The notes below the pieces were generated by a model that saw only the letters and a program-made list of their open reading frames with translations, was not told the origin of the DNA and made no database searches. DNA of 64,000 nucleotides. Origin: PHAA01 sp964457945 (lineage in GTDB: Bacteria; Bacillota; Syntrophomonadia; Syntrophomonadales; Syntrophomonadaceae). Positions 25,321-31,212 of this stretch are shown one piece after another (within the stretch, counting starts at the first letter, position 1; each line of letters starts with the position of its first letter). The stretch spans positions 1 to 64,000 of the forward strand of contig CAYWFX010000013.1 of the NCBI GenBank assembly GCA_964457945.1. Reading direction: 5' to 3'. The position numbers were made by a program, and so were the translations under genes.

Positions 25321-25593
25321 TTGAATAAGACTGAATTGGTAAGTGAAGTGGCTGGTACAGCCGGGATGACCAAAAAGGATGCCGAAAAGGTTATTAATGC
25401 TTTTTTTGCTACGGTAGAAGGTGCTCTAAAAACCGGAGACAAAATACAGCTCATCGGCTTTGGGACCTTTGAAGTGAGGGATCGTCAAGCTCGCAAGGGT
25501 AGAAATCCCCAAACAGGTGCGGAAATAGACATTCCTGCTGCCAGGGTTCCAGCTTTTAAGCCTGGAAAAGCATTAAAAGACGCATTAGATTAA
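25321..25593 (+). CDS. hup: DNA-binding protein HU
   Basis: The 90-residue protein is a nucleoid-associated HU subunit. It starts with NKTELVSEVAGTAGMTKKDAE, typical of HU helices 1 and 2. The GFGTFEVRDRQARKGRNPQTG block forms the saddle and DNA-binding arm, and the tail FKPGKALKDALD is canonical. It uses a TTG start 6 nt after GAGGAGGG. rqcP begins 1 nt after its stop, so the two share a message. Confidence 0.96.
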   Translation: MNKTELVSEVAGTAGMTKKDAEKVINAFFATVEGALKTGDKIQLIGFGTFEVRDRQARKGRNPQTGAEIDIPAARVPAFKPGKALKDALD

Positions 25594-25594
25594 G

Positions 25595-25837
25595 ATGCGA
25601 CTAGACAAGTACCTGAAGGTATCCAGAATTATTAAGCGTCGTACTGTTGCCAAGGACTTTGCGGAGAATGAAAGGGTCATGGTGAATGGCAGGGTTGCCA
25701 AACCAGGCTCGGAGGTTAAGGTCGGGGACTTGATCAGCTTGCGGGTAGGAGCTAAGGAGACATCCTATGAAATTCTGGATATTGTGGACAATGTGAAAGC
25801 CAACGAAGCAAAAAACTTATATCGAGTTGTTGATTGA
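25595..25837 (+). CDS. rqcP: S4-domain RNA-binding protein RqcP (HslR/YabO family)
   Basis: The 80-residue protein is an S4 RNA-binding fold (MRLDKYLKVSRIIKRRTVAK, then VMVNGRVAKPGSEVKVGD). In Bacillus the homologue YabO/RqcP binds stalled 50S subunits and helps RqcH add alanine tails to blocked nascent chains. It follows hup by one nucleotide, and a very strong terminator ends the unit. Place between mazG and yabP matches Bacillus. Confidence 0.92.
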   Translation: MRLDKYLKVSRIIKRRTVAKDFAENERVMVNGRVAKPGSEVKVGDLISLRVGAKETSYEILDIVDNVKANEAKNLYRVVD

Positions 25838-25849
25838 CAAGCCCTAAAT

Positions 25850-25893
25850 AAAAAACCGCCCTAGGTAATTGCCGTTACCTAGGGCGGTTTTTT
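25850..25893. terminator. Perfect bidirectional terminator after rqcP
   Basis: The 19-nt arms 25850-25868 and 25875-25893 are fully complementary (core CCGCCCTAGGTAA), with A and T runs at each outer end and a 6-nt loop. Confidence 0.92.
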
Positions 25894-25940
25894 ATTACTA
25901 TATTACCGCTTGCATTTAAGGTCTAACGTAAAAAACACTG

Positions 25941-25970
25941 TCATAAATTTACTTCCCAATAGCATAGTCT
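25941..25970 (+). promoter_or_regulatory. Sigma-E-like promoter of yabP-yabQ
   Basis: TCATAAA (25941-25947) and CATAGTCT (25963-25970) are separated by 15 nt. The sigma-E pattern is KMATATT, 14-15 nt, CATACAMT; the -35 fits at 5 of 7 and the -10 at 6 of 8 positions. Bacillus yabP and yabQ are sigma-E genes. Confidence 0.5.
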
Positions 25971-26010
25971 ATAAAGAAAAAATATAGCTTATTTATAAGG
26001 AGGCGATTTT

Positions 26011-26280
26011 ATGGCGGAACATTCCCTGAGCCTGGCCAACCGCCAGCGCATGGAATTAACTGGAGTAACCAACGTAATTACCTTTGATGAACAGGAAATA
26101 ATTCTCTCAACCGCCCTGGGTTATCTGGCTGTTACCGGGGAAGAACTGCATATCAACGCGCTGAACCTGGATGACGGCAAGGTGGCAATCCAGGGAAATG
26201 TAAACAATATTGGCTACAAGCCTCAGGGAACAGATCTCAAAGCCAAAGGAAAAAACATGCTGGGTCGTTTATTTAAATAA
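26011..26280 (+). CDS. yabP: Sporulation protein YabP
   Basis: The 89-residue protein belongs to the YabP/YqfC family, small mother-cell sporulation proteins. The visible family features are the RMELTGVTNVITFDEQEIIL start, the LGYLAVTGEELHI middle and the GRLFK tail. AAGGAGG precedes the ATG. It is followed 13 nt later by yabQ, so they form an operon. Biochemical function of the family is not known. Confidence 0.92.
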   Translation: MAEHSLSLANRQRMELTGVTNVITFDEQEIILSTALGYLAVTGEELHINALNLDDGKVAIQGNVNNIGYKPQGTDLKAKGKNMLGRLFK

Positions 26281-26293
26281 GGAGGGTTGCCAG

Positions 26294-26725
26294 GTGGGGC
26301 TATTTGCCCAGATAGAAGCATTCTTGCTGACCTTTCTCTTGGGAATGATAACGGGACTGATTTTTCATTATTACCAGTCAACCATTCATAACCTGCGTAT
26401 CGGCAGATATGCCCTTTACCTGATGGACTTTATCCTGTGGATAATAATGATAATTATAATTGCGGCAGCCTTGTTTTTAATTAATCAGGGTGAAATTCGG
26501 GTATATGTTTTTATAGCTCTGGTTGCTGGTGGAGCTGTCTACTATAAATACCTGGCGAAGTATATGCGACAGCCTATACTTTTTTTAGGCAGGGCAACTG
26601 CATTTATGTTGCAGACGTTTTTTTTCGGTTTAGCAAAGCCCCTAGTTTTCGCTGGCACTTGGCTCCAGGCTCAATACCAAAAACGAAAGAGACCTCCCCC
26701 GATAGATGATATATCAAATGATTAA
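26294..26725 (+). CDS. yabQ: Spore cortex biosynthesis protein YabQ
   Basis: YabQ is a mother-cell membrane protein needed for spore cortex formation. The product is 143 residues with four hydrophobic segments, starting with GLFAQIEAFLLTFLLGMITG. The GTG at 26294 has AAGGAGG 8 nt upstream, overlapping the yabP stop. Longer in-frame starts would reach back into yabP and are not used. A hairpin with weak T-run (26726-26755) follows. Confidence 0.88.
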   Translation: MGLFAQIEAFLLTFLLGMITGLIFHYYQSTIHNLRIGRYALYLMDFILWIIMIIIIAAALFLINQGEIRVYVFIALVAGGAVYYKYLAKYMRQPILFLGRATAFMLQTFFFGLAKPLVFAGTWLQAQYQKRKRPPPIDDISND

Positions 26726-26755
26726 GGGCTTTTACGAAAAGCCCAAAAATTTATT
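26726..26755 (+). terminator. Hairpin after yabQ
   Basis: GGGCTTTT (26726-26733) pairs with AAAAGCCC (26737-26744) with a 3-nt loop. The following sequence is A/T-rich (AAAAATTTATTTTT) rather than a pure T-run. Confidence 0.5.
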
Positions 26756-26808
26756 TTTGAAATTAGCAGGAATTTGTGATATGCTCCCCGAAGTAACATA
26801 TAGAAAAT

Positions 26809-26840
26809 TTGTCCACAATTTGTGGATAATCTGTGGATAG
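26809..26840. promoter_or_regulatory. Cluster of three DnaA-box-like sites
   Basis: TTGTCCACA (26809-26817, plus), TGTGGATAA (26821-26829, a perfect minus-strand TTATCCACA box) and TGTGGATAG (26832-26840, minus, one mismatch) sit within 32 bp, 13 nt before the next start codon. Confidence 0.65.
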
Positions 26841-26853
26841 CGTGTAAATTTAA

Positions 26854-27096
26854 ATGCGTATCGAAATTAGGGGAGCAGAAAAATTAAGTTTCAGGGAGAG
26901 ACAAGTGGTGATACTTAAGGAGATGGGGAAAAGTACCGAGGAAATAACTCGCACCCTTAAAGTAACTGCCAGCACAGTCGCCACCCTGTATCATCGTGCC
27001 CGCAACAAGGGCTACGAAGTAGTAATCGTGCTTCCCGGGAATGTTATGGGTATATTAGGAGGGGAGGACGATAATGACGAAGACGAAGCAGAATAA
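26854..27096 (+). CDS. Small helix-turn-helix protein (sigma-region-4/LuxR-like)
   Basis: The 80-residue product contains one HTH region, LSFRERQVVILKEMGKSTEE followed by ITRTLKVTASTVATLYHRAR (about residues 11-50), like LuxR C-terminal or sigma region 4 domains. The tail is very acidic (GGEDDNDEDEAE). No Shine-Dalgarno is visible before the ATG; instead three DnaA boxes precede it. A GTG within (codon 18) has AGGGAG upstream but would remove part of the HTH. It overlaps divIC by 23 nt. The target is unknown. Confidence 0.7.
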   Translation: MRIEIRGAEKLSFRERQVVILKEMGKSTEEITRTLKVTASTVATLYHRARNKGYEVVIVLPGNVMGILGGEDDNDEDEAE

Positions 27097-27376
27097 AAAT
27101 AAGGATAAAAGACCGCTCCGACTGCTGCTTACCGGGTTACTGTGCTGCTTGTTGTTGTTCACCGTCGTTCCCCGGGCCAAGATTATATACGAACTATCGG
27201 TGCGTGAGAAGGAACTGCAGCAGGAGAAGGTGCGGCTTACCCAGATTAATGAAGAGCGCCGTCTGACCCTGGAAAATTTAGATTCCCCCCAAGCCATCGA
27301 ACGCATTGCCCGTGAACAATTGGGCATGGTAAAAAAAGGTGAAAGAACAATAATAAAGGTAATTCATGAGAAGTAA
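27074..27376 (+). CDS. divIC: Septum formation initiator (DivIC/FtsB family)
   Basis: The 100-residue bitopic membrane protein is part of the divisome. A basic cytoplasmic tail (1-16) precedes one transmembrane helix (about 17-33). A coiled coil (about 38-70, VREKELQQEKVRLTQINEE) and the family tail IERIAREQLGMVKKGE follow. It starts within the upstream HTH gene, after GGAGGGGAGG. Order yabQ-divIC-S1 protein matches Bacillus yabQ-divIC-yabR. Confidence 0.9.
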   Translation: MTKTKQNKNKDKRPLRLLLTGLLCCLLLFTVVPRAKIIYELSVREKELQQEKVRLTQINEERRLTLENLDSPQAIERIAREQLGMVKKGERTIIKVIHEK

Positions 27377-27456
27377 TTTGCGTTTGCCGGTTGACTACTG
27401 CCTGTGCATTTACTAAAATAAACATAGCACAATTTTTGAGGGGGATCTTAACGTCT

Positions 27457-27915
27457 ATGCCAACTGAACAAACTAATATTGTTATTGAACCCGGTGATCT
27501 TTTAGATGGTAAGGTACAAGGAATTACCACATTTGGAGCCTTTATCGAACTCCCGGGCGGATTTGTCGGACTGGTACACATATCAGAAATAGCCGACACC
27601 TATGTAAAGGATGTCAAAGATTTTATCAAAGAGGGAGATACCGTTAAAGTCAAGGTACTTAATGTTGCCGGGAAGAAAATTGGTTTGTCCATTAAGCAGA
27701 CCCTTCCTCCAAAGATTATTCCCCCCAGGGTGAATCGGCCTGAAAGCAGACCTGCTCCAAATCGGCGGGATGCCAGAGGTTTTAGCCCGAAGAGAGTTGA
27801 GACTCCGGTTAGTTTAGATGACAAGATCGCTCGTTTCCTGAAAGAGAGTGATGAGAGGATGCAACCTCTAAAAAACAAGGTGGAGACCAGGAAGCGCAGC
27901 AAAACCAATCAATAA
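27457..27915 (+). CDS. S1-domain RNA-binding protein (YabR/GSP13-like)
   Basis: The 152-residue protein has one N-terminal S1 domain (about residues 12-80: GDLLDGKVQGITTFGAFIEL, GLVHISEIAD, VKVKVLNVAGKKIGLSIKQ) and a basic, proline-rich C-terminal half of low complexity. It probably binds RNA, perhaps at the ribosome. The ATG at 27457 is 12 nt after GAGGGGG. An upstream in-frame start at 27391 has no ribosome binding site. Corresponds in position to Bacillus yabR. Confidence 0.85.
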   Translation: MPTEQTNIVIEPGDLLDGKVQGITTFGAFIELPGGFVGLVHISEIADTYVKDVKDFIKEGDTVKVKVLNVAGKKIGLSIKQTLPPKIIPPRVNRPESRPAPNRRDARGFSPKRVETPVSLDDKIARFLKESDERMQPLKNKVETRKRSKTNQ

Positions 27916-27926
27916 TGTTTCTACAG

Positions 27927-27949
27927 GCACTTCTTCGGAAGTGCTTTTC
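27927..27949 (+). terminator. Terminator after the S1 gene
   Basis: GCACTTC (27927-27933) and GAAGTGC (27938-27944) enclose a stable TTCG tetraloop, with TTTTCT following. Confidence 0.8.
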
Positions 27950-28044
27950 TATGTGAATAGGTCATTAGGGACGGCGAAAAAAATATTCGCGTAAAAGCGA
28001 TAAGTAATTGTTATGCTTTCCTTAACCAAGAAAGGAAGAACGGT

Positions 28045-28914
28045 ATGCGATATGGAGCTGTGGATATAGGAACCAATTCCTGTCGTCTGCTCATAGCCGA
28101 GGCAGATGCTGAGCAAGGTTTGAATCCTCTGCATAAGGAACTGGATACAACCCGAATAGGTGAGGGAGTCAACCAATCAAGCCTAATTAATGTCGAGGCC
28201 ATGGAGAGGACGCTTCTCACTCTAAGTCGGTTCCAAGAAAAAATGCAGGCATATGGGGTGGAAAAATACCGGGCCATTGCTACCAGTGCGGTTAGAGAAG
28301 CTCGCAATGGAGATGAATTTGTTCGCAGGGCCTGGGAAGAGAGTATGATGAAAGTAGATATAGTAGAAGGTGAAGAAGAGGCTGGTCTCAGTTATCTGGG
28401 GGTTAAACAGGGCTTAAAACTGGAGCGGGTTCCTTTAGTGGTCGATTTGGGTGGTGGCAGCACCGAGTTTATCTGTCCGGAAGAAAAGCTCCTGCTATCT
28501 CTCCCCCTGGGAGCGGTTAGAGCTACTGAGGCTGATATGTATGCAGCACAAATAGGCGAGCTGCTGTCCCCTCTAGGAAAGATCAAGCAGCAACTTATGA
28601 ACCGACCCCTGGTTCTAGTGGGGGGGACGGCTAGCACTCTAGTAGCGGTAAAGCTAGGCATGGAAGAATATAATACAGAACTTGTGCATGGCACAGTATT
28701 AAACCGAACAGAAATCGGTGACCTATATAATCTCTTGGAAAGAATGCCCCTTTCTCTGCGGCGCAGGTTGCCCGGACTCCAGCCAGAACGCGCGGATATT
28801 ATAAACAAGGGAGCCCTCATCATACTTGTGATCATGGAAGTTTTGGACAAAAAAGAGATTATCGTCAGCGAAAGCGACCTCCTCCAGGGAATAATCTGGT
28901 CGCTGATGGGTTAG
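28045..28914 (+). CDS. ppx: Ppx/GppA phosphatase family protein
   Basis: The 289-residue protein has the actin/hsp70-like fold of exopolyphosphatase and (p)ppGpp phosphatase. Seen motifs are YGAVDIGTNSCRLLI (phosphate 1), ATSAVREARNG, IVEGEEEAGLSYLG, VDLGGGSTEF (phosphate 2) and LVGGTASTL. It has only the catalytic domains; the C-terminal HD domain of E. coli Ppx/GppA is absent, as in many Firmicutes. Polyphosphate versus pppGpp preference is not predictable. A GGGGACGG palindrome right after the stop can terminate it. Confidence 0.88.
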   Translation: MRYGAVDIGTNSCRLLIAEADAEQGLNPLHKELDTTRIGEGVNQSSLINVEAMERTLLTLSRFQEKMQAYGVEKYRAIATSAVREARNGDEFVRRAWEESMMKVDIVEGEEEAGLSYLGVKQGLKLERVPLVVDLGGGSTEFICPEEKLLLSLPLGAVRATEADMYAAQIGELLSPLGKIKQQLMNRPLVLVGGTASTLVAVKLGMEEYNTELVHGTVLNRTEIGDLYNLLERMPLSLRRRLPGLQPERADIINKGALIILVIMEVLDKKEIIVSESDLLQGIIWSLMG

Positions 28915-28924
28915 CTTATTCAAG

Positions 28925-28995
28925 TTTCGCAGTTAAAGTGATAAGGGGACGGATCTCCTGTGCGAGCGATTTCGCATAGGAGATCTGTCCCCTTA
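28925..28995. repeat. End-motif fragment plus GGGGACGG palindrome
   Basis: TTTCGCAGTTAAAG (28925-28938) begins the gap, followed by a long hairpin 28941-28995. Its outer arms ATAAGGGGAC/GTCCCCTTAT, middle GATCTCCT/AGGAGATC and inner TGCGA/TCGCA pair almost completely, and TTTTC follows on the plus strand. It lies between the convergent ppx and carbonic anhydrase genes, so it can work as their terminator. Confidence 0.8.
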
Positions 28996-29016
28996 TTTTC
29001 TTCTTATATCGTTTAC

Positions 29017-29712
29017 TTACTTGGGCAGCCTTTTAGCTTTTGCTGCAAATCCGCCTATTTTATCCATCTGCTTAATAGCTTCTACATCTTTTTCGCCATT
29101 TACATTCACGGTATAAACTTTTCCGTAACCTTCTCCATAAACATTGTGCAAATCTACTACTACACCCAAAATCTGCAAGTTTTGCTTTTCCACCAGAGGA
29201 GCAAGGTTAGGATGGGCCAAGAGTAGGTCGATCTGGATATCAACATTAATTTCCGATAGTTGTGCTTGAGTAAGTGATGCGGCGGCCAAATCCACCTTGA
29301 TGCCAGCGCAGGCTAGATCCAAGGATTTTTTCACGGTGGTCAGTTCGTTTACCAGGGCTGAGGGTTCAGCAGCAAAGTCAGACGTGGCAGCCTTTATGGC
29401 TCCACACTCACTATGACCGGCTACGATCATAAGTGGGGTATGCAGATGTAAGAGACCGTATAAAATCGAGCCTTCGCTATTTTTTACTTGATTACCGATA
29501 TTCTCTACGCAAAAGACCCGATTGAAAGTATCTCCTAGCATGCTGGGGGGCACCCGAGAATCACAGCAGGTTAAGAGCGTCACGAAAGGGTGTTGCTGGT
29601 AATGTCCTTTCGCAAAATCATCCAGCGGAAAGACATTCTCGAAATTTGCAAGGCTTTCGTCCAGGTTACGGAGCAGGCTGACAAGGTCAAATTTGGGCAC
29701 TTCATGGGACAT
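29017..29712 (-). CDS. Beta-class carbonic anhydrase
   Basis: The 231-residue enzyme interconverts CO2 and bicarbonate. Zinc ligands are Cys50 (LLTCCDSRVP, with the Asp51-Arg53 dyad), His100 and Cys103 (VAGHSECGA). The NIGNQV and GVVVDLHNVYGEG segments are typical. AGGAGG precedes the ATG. It is divergent from the formate/nitrite channel gene, with a 418-nt gap. In a formate- or CO2-handling anaerobe the enzyme would supply bicarbonate or CO2. Confidence 0.93.
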   Translation of the reverse strand: MSHEVPKFDLVSLLRNLDESLANFENVFPLDDFAKGHYQQHPFVTLLTCCDSRVPPSMLGDTFNRVFCVENIGNQVKNSEGSILYGLLHLHTPLMIVAGHSECGAIKAATSDFAAEPSALVNELTTVKKSLDLACAGIKVDLAAASLTQAQLSEINVDIQIDLLLAHPNLAPLVEKQNLQILGVVVDLHNVYGEGYGKVYTVNVNGEKDVEAIKQMDKIGGFAAKAKRLPK

Positions 29713-30023
29713 AATAAATACCTCCTAAATAAAATATAATTATACTAAGTATTCCTCGCAATTATAATGCGTAACCCACGCAGGTATTTGGCGATTAATG
29801 TAGAAATAGTCACTGGATAAGTAATAATATTGAAGTCATACAAATCATAGCAATTAGTATGCTGTAATCATAATTCTAACATTGGGGTTAATCATGCACA
29901 ATATAAATGTTTAGATTTGGAAATAGCCTAGCGCAGAGGTTGTTTCAATATATATAGGTATAGCTCAAGCATGATGCAAACGGCAGAGAAAAAGTTGGGT
30001 TTGATTGGGTACAGAACCATATA

Positions 30024-30059
30024 ATAAGGGGCTCGAACGATGTAAGAGCCTTATTTTTT
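30024..30059 (+). terminator. Terminator-like hairpin in the leader of the FNT gene
   Basis: ATAAGGGGCTC (30024-30034) pairs with GAGCCTTAT (30045-30053) with a bulge, then TTTTT. It lies 70 nt before the FNT start, where it could attenuate that gene. Apart from it, the 29713-30130 gap shows AT-rich sequence and no gene. Confidence 0.6.
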
Positions 30060-30130
30060 CACGAGAGGGGGGTAAGAAAAACCAATCTGCTATTTAAAAA
30101 TTTATTATTATAAGGAGAGTGGAAAACAAT

Positions 30131-30967
30131 ATGAATTTTTTATCCCCTGCAGAAATTGCTGTAGCCGCTGCTAATGGAGGCAAAGCAAAAACAGATCTAC
30201 CGATTTGGAAGATGTTTATACTGGGAATACTGGCAGGTGCTTACATTGGTTTTGGAGCCAACCTGGCAACCAAGATCGGATCAATGGAAGGTTCTGGAAC
30301 TTCAGGTGGACAGTTCCTATTTGGCGCTGTGTTCTCCGTAGGCCTGATGATGGTAGTTATTGCCGGTTCTGAACTGTTTACCGGTAATGCCATGGCATGT
30401 TTTATTTCCTGTTGTAATGGTCAGGCTACTTGGGGCGGTCTGCTCGTTAACTGGACAGTCGTTTATATTGCTAACTTCGTAGGTTCTATTCTATTAGTTG
30501 GTATCATCTATGCTGGTGGTTATTGGGGTGACGCTGCCGCAATCAGCGCCATGGGTATAAAAGCCATGGCAATAGCCAAGGGTAAATTGACCCTGACCTT
30601 TACCCAGGCCTTTATGCGCGGCATACTCTGTAACTGGCTGGTTTGTTTGGCTGTTTGGATGGCAATGTCTGCCAAAGATATTGTGGGCAAAATATTTGCA
30701 ATCTTCTTCCCCATCATGGCTTTCGTTTCCAGCGGCTTCGAACATAGTGTTGCTAACATGTTCTTCATCCCCATGGGTATCACTATCGCCAACGGTTCCC
30801 CTGCATTGGCAGCAGCTGCTAACAAGATGAACCCTGAAGCGATGGCAGCTATATTTAACTATTCACACTTCTTCTCCGCTAATCTTTTGCCGGTTACTCT
30901 GGGCAACATAGTGGGCGGATCAATTTGCGTAGGTTTCATTTATTGGCTGGTCTACCTGAAAAAGTAG
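30131..30967 (+). CDS. Formate/nitrite transporter family channel
   Basis: The 278-residue protein has six transmembrane helices and belongs to the FNT family (FocA, FdhC, NirC). Characteristic parts are GAYIGFGANLATKIG, the broken-helix GSELFTGNAM segment, RGILCNWLVCLAVWMA, and SGFEHSVANMFFIPMG. FdhC/FocA-type formate transport is the most likely role in an anaerobe, but nitrite or other small anions cannot be excluded. The ATG at 30131 is about 13 nt from AAGGAG; a GTG at 30119 is too close. A strong terminator follows. Confidence 0.88.
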   Translation: MNFLSPAEIAVAAANGGKAKTDLPIWKMFILGILAGAYIGFGANLATKIGSMEGSGTSGGQFLFGAVFSVGLMMVVIAGSELFTGNAMACFISCCNGQATWGGLLVNWTVVYIANFVGSILLVGIIYAGGYWGDAAAISAMGIKAMAIAKGKLTLTFTQAFMRGILCNWLVCLAVWMAMSAKDIVGKIFAIFFPIMAFVSSGFEHSVANMFFIPMGITIANGSPALAAAANKMNPEAMAAIFNYSHFFSANLLPVTLGNIVGGSICVGFIYWLVYLKK

Positions 30968-30996
30968 TTCTGCTAACCAGAAAACTAGAGATAAAG

Positions 30997-31031
30997 AAGG
31001 ACTTCTTTTCATCGAGAGAAGTCCTTTTTTT
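30997..31031 (+). terminator. Terminator of the FNT gene
   Basis: AAGGACTTCT (30997-31006) pairs with AGAAGTCCTT (31017-31026) followed by T's to 31031. Confidence 0.88.
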
Positions 31032-31145
31032 CATGATTTTTTGCGACAGTCAGAGTGATAAGTTGTTGAATTAGGGCCAAAACTGGTCTTATTATGGCCT
31101 AAAAATGAGATTATGTATGAATGAAAAAAACGGCTCTCCCTGCTC

Positions 31146-31178
31146 ATGACAATATTTGCCATCAACTCCTGCTATAAT
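31146..31178 (+). promoter_or_regulatory. Candidate spoIIE promoter with a 21-nt spacer
   Basis: ATGACA (31146-31151) and TATAAT (31173-31178) are 21 nt apart. Bacillus spoIIE and spoIIG promoters, activated by Spo0A with sigma-A, have the same over-long spacer. A 0A-box-like TTGTTGAA lies at 31063-31070. Confidence 0.5.
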
Positions 31179-31212
31179 TATGAGACTTATATAGATGAGG
31201 GGGAGAAAGCTG

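Noticed and set aside
28960..29226. Plus-strand frame opposite the carbonic anhydrase gene
   Set aside because: It is antisense to a well-supported gene and begins inside a palindrome.
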